A DNA stretch of 62,241 bases from an uncultured Collinsella sp. (GTDB lineage: Bacteria; Actinomycetota; Coriobacteriia; Coriobacteriales; Coriobacteriaceae). Location: assembly GCA_905194675.1 (NCBI GenBank), contig CAJJTG010000009.1, forward strand, positions 1 through 62,241. Reading direction: 5' to 3'. Each line of letters opens with the position of its first letter. Position 1 is the first letter of the stretch. The translations under genes were made by a program, and so were the position numbers. Positions 30,342-40,016 of the stretch are shown one piece after another. Under the pieces are notes generated by a model. It was given only the letters and a program-made list of their open reading frames with translations. It ran no database searches and was not told where the DNA came from.

Positions 30342-31589
30342 ATGGCAGCATCCGACATGATGTCCGCCCTGATGGAGCTTTGCCAGGAGAAGCACATCGA
30401 CCAGCTCTACCTGATCGACCGCCTGGAGCAGTCGCTCGCCAAGAGCTATGCCGAGATTCTGCATCTTGAGTGGGGCGCCAAGGTGACCATCGACCGCACC
30501 ACCGGCAAGATCTACGTCTACCGCCTGGAGCCGATTGACGATTCCATGGACGAGGAGGGCAACTTCACCGAGTTCGAGGAGATCGACGTCACCCCCAAGA
30601 ACACGAGCCGCATCGCCGCCCAGCACGCCAAGGCCGAGATCAACGCCATCGTGCGCAACTCCGCCCGCGAGCAGATCTACGAGGAGTTCTCCGGCCGCAT
30701 CGGTGACCTCATCAGCGGCACCGTGCTGCAGTCCACGCCCGACTTCACGATCGTCAAGATCCGCGAGGGCGTCGAGGCCGAGCTGCCGCACTTCGATCAG
30801 CGCCGTTACGAGAACGAGCGCAACGAGCGTCCGATGGGCGAGCGCTACCTGCACAACCAGCATATAAAGGCCGTGATCATCGACGTTCGCGACCCCAACT
30901 CCAACCTGCAGCCGGTTCGTGGCGAGCACAGCCGTCCGCCGATTGTCATTTCTCGTACCCACCCCGAGCTCATGCGTCGTCTGTTTGAGCAGGAGGTGCC
31001 CGAGATCTATGAGGGCACCGTCCAGATCAAGTCGATCGCCCGCGAGCCTGGCCAGCGCTCCAAGGTCGCCGTCCACTCGCTCGACGACCGTCTGGATCCC
31101 GTGGGCGCCTGCGTCGGCCCCAAGGGCAGCCGTGTTCGCGCTGTCGTGGGCGAGCTCCGTGGCGAGCGCGTCGACGTCATCCTGTGGGATGCCGATCCTG
31201 CCGTCTACGTCGCCAACGCCCTGTCGCCCGCTAAGGTCACCCGCGTCCTCATCGACGAGGAGAAGGCCTACGCCGGCGTCATCGTGCCCGACGACCAGCT
31301 GTCCCTCGCTATCGGCAAGGAGGGCCAGAACGCCCGCCTCGCCGCGCGCCTGACCGGCTGGCACATCGACATCAAGTCCGAGACGCTTGCCGCCGACATC
31401 CTCAAGAATGTTCCCGTTCACGAGGAGCCCGCCGCCGACCTGATCGGTGACGAGGAGGACGAGGACGTCCGCCGCTGCGAGTATGTATCCGAGGACGGCA
31501 TCCAGTGCCGCAACCAGGCTCGTCCCGGCTCCCGTTTCTGCGGTGTCCATGACACCGACGCCTTCGATGATGCGGAGGACCTGATCTAG
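30342..31589 (+). CDS. nusA: Transcription elongation/termination factor NusA with C-terminal Cys/His motif
   Basis: 415 aa. It binds RNA polymerase and nascent RNA, controlling pausing and termination. The N-terminal domain (LCQEKHIDQLYLIDRLEQSL), S1 domain (FSGRIGDLISGTVLQ) and two KH domains (VGACVGPKGSRVRAVVGELR and LAIGKEGQNARLAARLTGW) are in order. Beyond the usual end there is an extra tail with C379-x9-C389-x10-C400-x2-H403 (GIQCRNQARPGSRFCGVH), which looks like a small zinc finger of the kind seen in DUF5763-type proteins. GGAAGGAAAGTAAG precedes ATG 30342. No ylxR gene follows, unlike many Gram-positives. Confidence 0.96.
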   Translation: MAASDMMSALMELCQEKHIDQLYLIDRLEQSLAKSYAEILHLEWGAKVTIDRTTGKIYVYRLEPIDDSMDEEGNFTEFEEIDVTPKNTSRIAAQHAKAEINAIVRNSAREQIYEEFSGRIGDLISGTVLQSTPDFTIVKIREGVEAELPHFDQRRYENERNERPMGERYLHNQHIKAVIIDVRDPNSNLQPVRGEHSRPPIVISRTHPELMRRLFEQEVPEIYEGTVQIKSIAREPGQRSKVAVHSLDDRLDPVGACVGPKGSRVRAVVGELRGERVDVILWDADPAVYVANALSPAKVTRVLIDEEKAYAGVIVPDDQLSLAIGKEGQNARLAARLTGWHIDIKSETLAADILKNVPVHEEPAADLIGDEEDEDVRRCEYVSEDGIQCRNQARPGSRFCGVHDTDAFDDAEDLI

Positions 31590-31680
31590 CGCGCGGTCGC
31601 GCCGGGCAGGTCCCGGCGCATCTCCCACGCTCGTTCAGTCTCTAGGCACCCAAGGTGCCAGAAAGGGTAGGTGAAGTCAT

Positions 31681-34395
31681 ATGGCAAAAGTCCGTGTGTC
31701 CACCCTGGCCAAAGAGTTCGGCATGACCTCCAAGGAACTGATGGGTCATCTCGCCGATATGAAGATTCCCGCTAAGTCCGCTTCCTCCACTTTGGAGGAC
31801 GCCTATGTCGCCATGGTCCGCAAGCAGCTCGCCTCGGTGATCGAGGCCCGCGCTCAGGAAGTCGAGGCCGCCAAGCGGGCCGAGGAGCAGGCAGCTGCCG
31901 CCGAGGAGGCCGCCCGCGCCGCCGAGGCCGAGCGCGAGCGCATCGCCGCCGAGAAGGCACGCGAGGAGGAGCGCCGCCAGTTTGCCGCAGCCCAGGCTGC
32001 CGAGGAGGCTGCCCGCGCCGAGGCCGAGGCCAAGAAGAAGGCCGAGCAGGAGCGCCTTGCTCGCGAGAAGGAGGAGGCTGCCCGCGAGGCCCAGCGCCGT
32101 GCCGTTCCCGCTTCCGACTCCGGTTCGCGCTTCCGTTCGCTGCTCGACCAGATCGCCGCACAGGAGACCGTGCTCAAGGAGAAGAAGGACGCCGAGGACA
32201 AGGCCAAGGCCGAGCGCGCCGCCGAGCGCGGTAACCGTCGTGGCGGCAACAATGACCGCCGCGGTGGCCGTCGTAACGATCGCAACGCCTCCGACAACAA
32301 CTCCGAGCGCAACGCCTCCGAGAGTCGTCCGCACAGCCATCGCACCAACGCCAGCAACAACGTCGCTGCTGGCATGGACTTCCCCAACCCCGATAAGCAG
32401 GGCAAGGGCAAGAAGCGCAAGGGCGGTCACAACAACGAAGAGGACCACTATAGCCGCATGGCTCGCGAGGCCGAGGAGTACAGCCGCGAGAAGGTGCTCG
32501 AGGAGGCTCGTGCTGCCGTCGAGGAGGCCTCTCGCGAGTCCACCGGTCGCCGCAAGAAGCGCAAGGAGAAGCGCGAGCGCGAGGCTGCCAAGGCTCAGGA
32601 GGAGCGCAAGATAGAGGAGGCGCTGGCCCAGGGCGTGAACCCCGAGGAGCTCGACGCCATCAAGGTCTCCCAGGGCGTTACCGTCCAGGAGCTCGCCGAG
32701 GCCCTCGACGTTCCGGCCAACGACATCATCAAGCGCCTGTTTCTGCTGGGCACGCCGCTCACCATGACACAGTCCATGTCCGACGACCTCGTCGAGCTCG
32801 TTGCCGACGACCTGGGCCGTCAGATCAAGATCATCACCCCCGAGGAGGAGAACACCTTCTCGTTCTACGACGATCCCGCCGACCTTAAGCCGCGCGCACC
32901 GGTCGTCACCGTCATGGGCCACGTCGACCACGGCAAGACGAGCCTCCTCGACGCCATCCGTCACACCGGCGTCGCTGCCGGCGAGGCGGGCGGCATCACG
33001 CAGGCCATCGGTGCTTCGCAGGTCATGATTAATGACCGCAAGATCACCTTCATCGATACCCCGGGTCATGCCACCTTTACGGCTATGCGTGCCCGTGGTG
33101 CCAAGGTGACCGACATCGTTATTCTGATCGTGGCTGCCGACGACGGCGTCATGCCCCAGACGGTCGAGTCGATCAACCACGCCAAGGCCGCCGGCGTACC
33201 CATCGTCGTCGCCGTCAACAAGATCGATAAGCCGGGTGCCAACCCCGACCGCGTGCGCCAGGAGCTCACCGAGTACGGCGTCATCCCCGAGGAGTGGGGC
33301 GGACAGAACATGTTCGTCAACATCTCCGCGAAGCAGAAGATCGGTATCGACGATCTGCTCGAGACCGTGCTGCTCCAGGCCGATGTACTCGAGCTCAAGG
33401 CCAACCCCGACACCTTTGCCTCCGGCAACGTCCTCGAGGCCAAGCTCGACAAGGGCCGCGGCTCGGTCGCTACCGTGCTCGTGACCCGCGGTACCCTGCA
33501 CGTGGGCGATACGCTGGTCGCCGGCCTCACCTACGGCCGCGTCCGCGCCATGCTCGACCCCAAGGGCCGCGCCGTCACCGAGGCCGGTCCCTCCGACGCT
33601 GTCGAGATCCTGGGCCTGCAGTCCGTGCCCAACGCCGGTGACGAGTTCCGCGTGTTCGAGGACGAGCGCGAGGCTCGTGCCCTTGCCGACGAGCGTTCGC
33701 TCAAGGCCCGTATCGAGGAGCAGAGCCGCGTCAAGCACGTCACGCTCGAGAACCTCTTCGAGACCATTGCCGACGCCGAGGTCAAGGAGCTCAACCTGAT
33801 CATCAAGGCCGACGTCCAGGGTTCCATCGAGGCCCTTCAGGATTCGCTCGACAAGATGGATCAGTCCGAGGTTCGCATCAACACGATCCACTCCGCCGTT
33901 GGTGCCATCAACGAGACCGACGTCGTCCTGGCCGACGCCTCCAACGCCATCATCATCGGCTTTGGCGTCCGTCCCGACGGTAAGGCCCGCTCCGCCGCCG
34001 AGCGTGAGGGCGTCGAGATCCGTTGCTACGACGTCATCTACAAGTGCCTCGAGGAACTCGACGCTGCCCGTATCGGCATGCTTAAGCCCACCGAGGTCGA
34101 GGTCTCCACGGGTACCGCGACCGTCCTGGACACCTTCAAGGTGCCCAAAGTCGGTATCGCCGCCGGTGTCCGTGTCGAAGAGGGCGAGATCGCCGCGACC
34201 GATTCCGTGCGTCTGGTGCGCGACGGCATCGTGGTCTTCAACGGCAAGATCGCCTCGATGCGCCACTACAAGGACGAGGCCAAGAGCCTCAAGAGCGGTT
34301 CCGAGGGCGGCATTGGCCTGGAGAACTTCCAGGACATCAAGCCCGGCGACCAGATCGAGGGTTACCGCATCGACCAGGTTGCCCGTACCGAGTAG
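31681..34395 (+). CDS. infB: Translation initiation factor IF-2
   Basis: 904 aa. It brings fMet-tRNA to the ribosome. A short IF2N helix (STLAKEFGMTSKELMGHLAD) is followed by a long charged Ala/Glu/Arg coiled coil (residues about 60-165) and a Gly/Arg/Asn-rich linker (about 175-230). The GTPase begins with GHVDHGKT (413-420), DTPGHATF and NKID. Domains II-IV follow (LNLIIKADVQGSIEALQDSL). The 90-base gap after nusA has no ylxR or L7Ae-like gene. GGGTAGGTGAAGTCAT precedes the ATG. Confidence 0.98.
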   Translation: MAKVRVSTLAKEFGMTSKELMGHLADMKIPAKSASSTLEDAYVAMVRKQLASVIEARAQEVEAAKRAEEQAAAAEEAARAAEAERERIAAEKAREEERRQFAAAQAAEEAARAEAEAKKKAEQERLAREKEEAAREAQRRAVPASDSGSRFRSLLDQIAAQETVLKEKKDAEDKAKAERAAERGNRRGGNNDRRGGRRNDRNASDNNSERNASESRPHSHRTNASNNVAAGMDFPNPDKQGKGKKRKGGHNNEEDHYSRMAREAEEYSREKVLEEARAAVEEASRESTGRRKKRKEKREREAAKAQEERKIEEALAQGVNPEELDAIKVSQGVTVQELAEALDVPANDIIKRLFLLGTPLTMTQSMSDDLVELVADDLGRQIKIITPEEENTFSFYDDPADLKPRAPVVTVMGHVDHGKTSLLDAIRHTGVAAGEAGGITQAIGASQVMINDRKITFIDTPGHATFTAMRARGAKVTDIVILIVAADDGVMPQTVESINHAKAAGVPIVVAVNKIDKPGANPDRVRQELTEYGVIPEEWGGQNMFVNISAKQKIGIDDLLETVLLQADVLELKANPDTFASGNVLEAKLDKGRGSVATVLVTRGTLHVGDTLVAGLTYGRVRAMLDPKGRAVTEAGPSDAVEILGLQSVPNAGDEFRVFEDEREARALADERSLKARIEEQSRVKHVTLENLFETIADAEVKELNLIIKADVQGSIEALQDSLDKMDQSEVRINTIHSAVGAINETDVVLADASNAIIIGFGVRPDGKARSAAEREGVEIRCYDVIYKCLEELDAARIGMLKPTEVEVSTGTATVLDTFKVPKVGIAAGVRVEEGEIAATDSVRLVRDGIVVFNGKIASMRHYKDEAKSLKSGSEGGIGLENFQDIKPGDQIEGYRIDQVARTE

Positions 34396-34406
34396 GGGGT
34401 AGCGCT

Positions 34407-34817
34407 ATGAAGCAAACGCAGGCAACCCGCCGTCTGGGCGAGCAGCTTCGCGAGAAGCTTGGTTATATCCTGCTCTTTGAGGTTTCCGATCCGCGTCTCG
34501 ACCTGGTTACTTTGACCGCGGTTGAGGTCGCGGTGGACCGTTCGTTCGCGCGTGTGTACGTGTCGTGCGATGCGAGCCGCTACGACGAGGTCATGGAGGC
34601 GCTCGCAAGCGCTAAGGGCCGTATTCGCAGCCTGTTGGCTCGCTCGCTCGATTGGCGTGTTACGCCCGAGCTCGATTTTCGCATCGATCGCTCGACCGAT
34701 GAGGCCGAGCGCATCACGCGTGCGCTGGAAAACGTTCCCGCCACGCTTGCGATCGAAAAGGACGAGGACGGCTATCCGATAGCGGATGCCGCCCAGGAGG
34801 CAGCTTTAGATGACTAA
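34407..34817 (+). CDS. rbfA: Ribosome-binding factor A
   Basis: 136 aa KH-like protein acting in late 30S maturation, at 16S helix 1 and the central pseudoknot. Landmarks: TRRLGEQLREKLGYILLFEVSDPRLDLVTL and VAVDRSFARVYVSCD, then the closing RVTPELDFRIDRSTDEAERI. Eleven bases after infB, with a GGGGGTAG ribosome site. Its last codons overlap the next gene start by 8 bases. Length and ending are normal for the family. Confidence 0.96.
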   Translation: MKQTQATRRLGEQLREKLGYILLFEVSDPRLDLVTLTAVEVAVDRSFARVYVSCDASRYDEVMEALASAKGRIRSLLARSLDWRVTPELDFRIDRSTDEAERITRALENVPATLAIEKDEDGYPIADAAQEAALDD

Positions 34818-35853
34818 TTCCGCCGACCTCGCCTCGTGCGAGTCTGCAGATATTCAGCGACGCATCCTCGAGCTCATCGAGGGTGCGTCCTCCATTGCGA
34901 TTTCGGGACACACTTCTCCCGATGGCGACGCCCTGGGCTCCGTGTTGGGTCTGGGCCTCTCGCTTATGAAGTTTTTCCCTAACAAGGACATTGCCCTGCT
35001 GCTGGCAGACGATGATCCGGTTCCGCGCATCTACCGCTTTATGGAAGGCTCCGATCGCCTGGTACCGGCATCTGCGTATGCCGGCAATCCTGACCTGTTC
35101 ATCTCGGTGGACGTGCCGGTCGTCGAGCGTCTCAATAATTCCGCCGAGGTGCTTCGTCGCTCCAAGCATGTGGTGTGCTTCGATCACCATCCGGCGCGCG
35201 AGGAGTTTGCCGAGCTCAGCCTGAGGCGCGTCGAAGCTGCAGCCTGCGCCATGATCATCGACCGCTTCTTGGACAATTGCGGCATTGTCGCACGTGATGG
35301 CGTTGCGACCTGCCTGCTGTGTGGCTTGGTTACCGATACCGGCCGTTTTCAGTACCAAAACGCCGATGCAGCCGCGTTCCATGCAGCCTCGCGTCTGGTT
35401 GCCCACGGTGCCGATCCGGCGCGTGTGGCACTCGAGGTTTACCAGAGCATGCGCGTTGAGTTTTTGCACCTCAAGTCCATCGTTATGGGCCGCATTAAGA
35501 CAGTGGCCCACGGGCGCGTCGCGTATAGCTACGCGTACCAGAGTGACCTTGAGGCCTGCGGTGTCACCTCGGACGAGTGCGACGGTCTGGTTGACGTGGT
35601 GCGCTCGGTGATGGGCGTCGAGGTCTGTCTGTTCCTGAAGGGCATTGAGGGCGATACCAAGGTGCGCGGCAACCTGCGCTCCAAGGGCGACCTCAACGTG
35701 TCCGAGATCGCTGCTACCTTTGGCGGAGGCGGACATCCCGCTGCCGCCGGTTTCTCCAACAACGGAACGATTCTCGAGACGCTTACCGTGGCACTTCCCA
35801 TGCTGGCCGAGCTGGTGGGGGAGGATCCCGCTTCGGTGACCGTCGAGCTTTAA
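34810..35853 (+). CDS. nrnA: DHH/DHHA1 phosphoesterase (NrnA-like nanoRNase / pAp phosphatase)
   Basis: 347 aa. DHH motifs: SGHTSPDGDALGSVLGLGLS (DGD near residue 40), DHHPA in CFDHHPAREEF, and a catalytic VTDTGRFQ. The DHHA1 RNA-binding part ends in FGGGGHPAAAGF (near 310). It degrades 2-5 nt RNAs or pAp in the cytoplasm using manganese. The place between rbfA and truB is the standard one in Gram-positives. It overlaps rbfA by eight bases. Confidence 0.93.
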   Translation: MTNSADLASCESADIQRRILELIEGASSIAISGHTSPDGDALGSVLGLGLSLMKFFPNKDIALLLADDDPVPRIYRFMEGSDRLVPASAYAGNPDLFISVDVPVVERLNNSAEVLRRSKHVVCFDHHPAREEFAELSLRRVEAAACAMIIDRFLDNCGIVARDGVATCLLCGLVTDTGRFQYQNADAAAFHAASRLVAHGADPARVALEVYQSMRVEFLHLKSIVMGRIKTVAHGRVAYSYAYQSDLEACGVTSDECDGLVDVVRSVMGVEVCLFLKGIEGDTKVRGNLRSKGDLNVSEIAATFGGGGHPAAAGFSNNGTILETLTVALPMLAELVGEDPASVTVEL

Positions 35854-35868
35854 CTTTTTGGATGGTAC

Positions 35869-36801
35869 ATGGCTCGTCGTACGCCTTCTCAACTGAATAT
35901 GCTGCTCGCCGTCGATAAGCCGGTGGGCTGCACGTCCCACGATGTGGTTTCGAAATGCCGGCGCGCCCTCCATGAGCGGCGCGTCGGCCATGCCGGCACG
36001 CTCGACCCCATGGCATCGGGTGTCATGGTGGTGGGTGTGGGCCAGGCCACCCGTCTGCTGGGCATGCTAACCCTCGATACCAAAAGCTATGTCGCCGACA
36101 TTTCGTTTGGCGCCGAGACCAATACCGATGATGCGGAGGGCGAGGCGGTCCGCACGGTGGCTGTTGCCAACGAGCTCCGCGATCCTGCCTATGCCCGTGA
36201 GCGCTTGGCCGCTATGCTGGGTCCGCAGATGCAGGTGCCGCCGGCGTTTTCGGCTATCTCGGTCAATGGCGTTCGCGCCTACAAGTCTGCTCGCGAGGGC
36301 AATGCGGTGGACCTACCTCCGCGCCCCGTCGAGGTCTATGCCGCCGACCTGATCGCCGTGGGAGGCGAAGGTGATACGTGTGTGTGGACCGTGGCGTTCT
36401 CAGTGAGCAAGGGTACCTATATCCGTGCGCTCGCTCGCGATTTGGGCCGCGCCTGCGAGAGCGCCGCGCACATTTCCGCGCTGCGCCGCACGGCCTCCGG
36501 TGTTGTTTCCATTGGCGCTTGTCATACGGTCGAGGAGCTTTCTCCCGAGTCCGCGGCTGGCTTTGCCCTGGATCCCATTGCGGCCCTGGGCGCCACGCGT
36601 GTTGACTTGCCGGGCAATCTTGCCGACGATCTGCTCTGCGGCCGACGCATTCCCGTTGAGCGTGCGCTTGCCGATTTCGATACCTCGAAGTCGCCTTTTG
36701 CGTTGGTGCTCGATGGGGGACTCAAGGCGCTCGCCCGCATTGAGAGTGGCCGCTTTGTCATGGAGCACGTGTTTCCGCAGGCAATCGGCGGTGTTCGATG
36801 A
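35869..36801 (+). CDS. truB: tRNA pseudouridine-55 synthase
   Basis: 310 aa. It makes pseudouridine 55 in the T-loop of tRNAs. Family landmarks: LLAVDKPVGCTSHDVV, catalytic Asp in GHAGTLDPMASGVMVVGVG, then KSYVADISFGAETNTDDAEG and GTYIRALARDLG. A C-terminal extension of about 70 residues (VDLPGNLADDLLCGRRIP) is the PUA-like domain. It follows nrnA by 15 bases and overlaps ribF by four (ATGA). Confidence 0.97.
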   Translation: MARRTPSQLNMLLAVDKPVGCTSHDVVSKCRRALHERRVGHAGTLDPMASGVMVVGVGQATRLLGMLTLDTKSYVADISFGAETNTDDAEGEAVRTVAVANELRDPAYARERLAAMLGPQMQVPPAFSAISVNGVRAYKSAREGNAVDLPPRPVEVYAADLIAVGGEGDTCVWTVAFSVSKGTYIRALARDLGRACESAAHISALRRTASGVVSIGACHTVEELSPESAAGFALDPIAALGATRVDLPGNLADDLLCGRRIPVERALADFDTSKSPFALVLDGGLKALARIESGRFVMEHVFPQAIGGVR

Positions 36802-37805
36802 TGTTGTCCGCTCGCGAGCTCGCGCGTATCTTTTTCGAGGGCGAGTCGGACGAGGCTCGCATCGTTGCTGCCGATACGTTTGATGAGTGCGAGCACTTGG
36901 GTGCCGCATCGATTGCCATCGGCGTGTTCGACGGCGTTCACCGTGGACACCAGGAGCTCATTGCGGCGCTTGTTAGCGATGCGCGCGCCCATGATTGCAA
37001 GGCGGTCGTGGTCACTTTCGATCCCGATCCGGACGTTGTGGTGAGTCCTTCGCCCGCTCAAAAATTGATGACGACGGCCGACCGTCTACATGCCTTGGCT
37101 CAGACCGGGGTCGATGCGGTGGTGGCCGTTCCCTTTACGCCTGAGGTTGCGGCACTCGACCATGTTGCTTTTCTCTCGCTGGTGTCGCGTCTGGTCGACA
37201 TTCGTTCGATTCGCGTTGGCAGCGACTTTAGGCTGGGTCGTGGCGGTGCTTCTGGTGTTGACGAGATGCGCACCTGGGGTGCCGAGCGCGGCGTTGACGT
37301 ATACGGGCACGACCTGCTTTGCGAGGGCGGTGAGGCCATTTGCGCCACCCGCATTCGTCATGAGCTGGGGCAGGGCCATGTGGAGCTTGCTGCTGAGTTG
37401 CTCGGCCGCCCGTATATGCTGCGTGGCGGTGTTATTCGTGGCCGTCACGAGGGTTCTGACATGGGCTTTCCCACGGCTAACCTGCAGGTTCCCGACGGCA
37501 TTCAGGTGCCTGCCGATGGCGTGTATGAGGGCCTGGTGCTCGTTGATGACACCGTATGGCCTGCTGCCGTTAACGTCGGCCTGCCGCCGACGTATGCCGA
37601 CGATGCCGCTTCATCGCATCTCGAGGCTAACTTAATTGGTTATACGGGCGACCTGTACGGCGCTTCCGTTTCGCTGGCGTTTACGCGCTGGCTGCGTCCC
37701 TCGCGTGTGTTCGATTCGCTGGATGAGTTGATTGCGACCGTCGAGGGTAATATCGAGGACATTCGTCACAACTTGGGTGAGCAGGGGGTGGGCATCCGTG
37801 ATTAG
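36798..37805 (+). CDS. ribF: Bifunctional riboflavin kinase / FAD synthetase
   Basis: 335 aa. N-terminal FAD synthetase (nucleotidyltransferase) with IAIGVFDGVHRGHQELIAAL (the HxGH-like site) and VVVTFDPDP; C-terminal riboflavin kinase with LRGGVIRGRHEGSDMGFPTANL (PTAN motif) and HLEANLIGYTGDLYG. It makes FMN and FAD. Start ATG 36798 (a second ATG at 36801) overlaps the truB stop. The 3' end overlaps dnaG by eight bases. Length is normal for the family. Confidence 0.97.
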   Translation: MMLSARELARIFFEGESDEARIVAADTFDECEHLGAASIAIGVFDGVHRGHQELIAALVSDARAHDCKAVVVTFDPDPDVVVSPSPAQKLMTTADRLHALAQTGVDAVVAVPFTPEVAALDHVAFLSLVSRLVDIRSIRVGSDFRLGRGGASGVDEMRTWGAERGVDVYGHDLLCEGGEAICATRIRHELGQGHVELAAELLGRPYMLRGGVIRGRHEGSDMGFPTANLQVPDGIQVPADGVYEGLVLVDDTVWPAAVNVGLPPTYADDAASSHLEANLIGYTGDLYGASVSLAFTRWLRPSRVFDSLDELIATVEGNIEDIRHNLGEQGVGIRD

Positions 37806-39906
37806 CGATGAGGAAAAAGACCAGGTACGCGCTGCGTCCGACCTAGTTGCCATCGTGCAGGAAACGGTTGAGCTCAAGCCCCGCGGCCATGAGTTTTGGG
37901 GCTGCTGCCCCTTTCATGGCGAAAAGACTCCGTCCTTCCACATTATTCCCGCCACGCAGGTGTGGCATTGCTTTGGCTGCGGCGAGGGTGGCGACGTCTT
38001 CACCTATATCATGAAGCGCGAGAACCTGAGCTTTCCCGAGTCAATCCGTTATTTGGCCGATCGTGCAGGTATTGAGCTGCACGACACCGGAGATCGCCGC
38101 GAGCGCGGTACCAAGCGTGCCCGCATCTACGATCTGTGTGCCGAGACCGCCCAGTTCTACCACACCATGCTTATGCGCGGTAAGGATGGCCGTCCACGTG
38201 AGTACTTTGCCAGCCGCGGCATGGGTGGCGACGTCTGCCGCCGCTACTGCCTGGGCTTTGCGCCGGGTCGTAATATGCTGGTGGCTCATCTGTCGCAGGC
38301 GGGCTTTACTCCGCAGGAGATGATCGACGCCAACGTTGCCGTGAGTCGAGGGCGCGGGCAGCTTGCCGACCGCTTCTACGACCGCGTGATGTTCCCCATC
38401 TTTGACGAGCAGGGTCACAACATTGCCTTTGGTGGTCGCATCATGGGTGACGGCCAACCCAAGTACCTCAATACCGCCGAGACGAGCGTGTTTCATAAAA
38501 AGCGAAACCTCTACGGCTTTAATTGGGCCAAGGAGTTTATCGTCGCGCAGGATACCGCCATCGTGGTGGAGGGCTATACCGACTGCATCGCCTGTTGGGA
38601 GGCGGGGATTAAAAACGTTGTCGCCACGCTGGGCACCGCGCTCACGGAGCATCACGTCAAGACGCTCACCCGCTTTGCTAAGCGCATCGTGTATATGTTT
38701 GACGGCGATGCCGCCGGTCAAAAGGCCGCTCGCCGTGCGATTCAGTTTATCGAGCAGGATTCTATGGACCTGCGCTGCGTGGTGCTGCCCGACGGTAACG
38801 ATCCCATGGAGTTCATCACGGCGCACGGCGGAGGGGAGCTGCAGAAACGCATTGACGCCGCCGAGCCGCTCATGGACTTCGTGTACCGTTCGCTGCAGGA
38901 GTCGAGCGACATCTCCACGCCGGGCGGTCGCGCCAAGGCGCTGGAGGATGCGCTGACGCTTATCTATCCGCTGCGCGATAGCTATATGATCGACACATAC
39001 TTTATCCAGATTGCCGATCTGTTGGGTTTGGATCTGGAGACAGTGCGTGCGAGCTCGGGCCGTGTGTTTCGCGATGTCGCCAAGCGCGAGGATGCGGAAC
39101 GACGTCGTGAGCAGAACTATGAGCGCCAGCGGGCACAGGCTGAGCGCTCTGGTAGCTCGGGCGGTCGGACGTCTGGTTCGCAGGGGGCATCTCGCGGTGC
39201 TTGGGCATCGGGCGCGACGCCGCCGGTGTCCGCGCCGGTCGAAGAAGAGCCGTATGACTACGTCCCGCTCGATGCCTACGGCGCCGCGCCCGTGGAGGTC
39301 GTCGACGACCTGCCGCCGATCGACGCGCCTGATGGTATGGGCGCTGTACCTGTGACTGATGGTTCGGGTGCTCCGGCTGCGGCGGCGCCGATGGTTCTTA
39401 CTGATCTTGAGCGTAAGTCCTTGGCAGGGGAGCGTGAGCTGCTGACCATGCTCACGAGCTACCCCGACCTGTTCCGCACGTATGCCGACCGCATCTGCTC
39501 TATCGAGTGGGTTGACCCACGTCACGAGTCCATCGCATGGGCCGTTCTGGCAACGCCGCCGGGAACCGATCCTGCAGCCTGCATGGATGCGGCGCGTTCG
39601 GTGTGTCCCGAGGCGGCAACGCTTGTGAGTGCCGGGCGCATCTCGGCGACGAGCAAGCACCCCACCGAGACGAACATCGTGTTTATGCTCGATACGCTCG
39701 AGCTCTACACCATCAAGCGCCGCATGCGTGCCGCACAGGCCAAGCTGCGCCAGGACCGTTCGCTCGACGATGAGGCCCGTCGCGCGCTGACCGTGCAGGC
39801 CGCGCAGGATTCGCAGCGTCAACGCGAGCTGCAAAAGTCGATCGGCGGCGTGGCGGACCCGTTCCGTTTGATCGGCCTGGAGGCCGCGGGCACCGAACAA
39901 ACCTAG
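37798..39906 (+). CDS. dnaG: DNA primase
   Basis: 702 aa. It makes RNA primers at the replication fork. An N-terminal CHC2 zinc finger (CPFHGEKTPSFH then WHCFGCGEGGD) leads to the TOPRIM catalytic core (VVEGYTDCIACWEAGI, FDGDAAGQKAARRAI) and a C-terminal helicase-binding domain after a Gly/Ser/Pro-rich linker (about 440-520). GTG 37798 is chosen because AGGGGG lies nine bases before it and the family start (ISDEEKDQVRAASDLVAIVQ) follows directly; an in-frame ATG at 37732 would overlap ribF by far more. It sits directly before rpoD, the classic primase-sigma order. Confidence 0.96.
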   Translation: MISDEEKDQVRAASDLVAIVQETVELKPRGHEFWGCCPFHGEKTPSFHIIPATQVWHCFGCGEGGDVFTYIMKRENLSFPESIRYLADRAGIELHDTGDRRERGTKRARIYDLCAETAQFYHTMLMRGKDGRPREYFASRGMGGDVCRRYCLGFAPGRNMLVAHLSQAGFTPQEMIDANVAVSRGRGQLADRFYDRVMFPIFDEQGHNIAFGGRIMGDGQPKYLNTAETSVFHKKRNLYGFNWAKEFIVAQDTAIVVEGYTDCIACWEAGIKNVVATLGTALTEHHVKTLTRFAKRIVYMFDGDAAGQKAARRAIQFIEQDSMDLRCVVLPDGNDPMEFITAHGGGELQKRIDAAEPLMDFVYRSLQESSDISTPGGRAKALEDALTLIYPLRDSYMIDTYFIQIADLLGLDLETVRASSGRVFRDVAKREDAERRREQNYERQRAQAERSGSSGGRTSGSQGASRGAWASGATPPVSAPVEEEPYDYVPLDAYGAAPVEVVDDLPPIDAPDGMGAVPVTDGSGAPAAAAPMVLTDLERKSLAGERELLTMLTSYPDLFRTYADRICSIEWVDPRHESIAWAVLATPPGTDPAACMDAARSVCPEAATLVSAGRISATSKHPTETNIVFMLDTLELYTIKRRMRAAQAKLRQDRSLDDEARRALTVQAAQDSQRQRELQKSIGGVADPFRLIGLEAAGTEQT

Positions 39907-40016
39907 ATGTTGTGGTCAACCAGCGTATTCTCGCCTATATCCAGTCCTCTTTTTGGGTATAGATGTCAATGTGTGTGCTAAAGTATTGAGTCCTGTGGAC
40001 TATGAAGGGAGAATCT

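Noticed and set aside
31642..34266. 874-codon frame antisense to infB
   Set aside because: Same codon-bias shadow; IF-2 on the other strand is certain.
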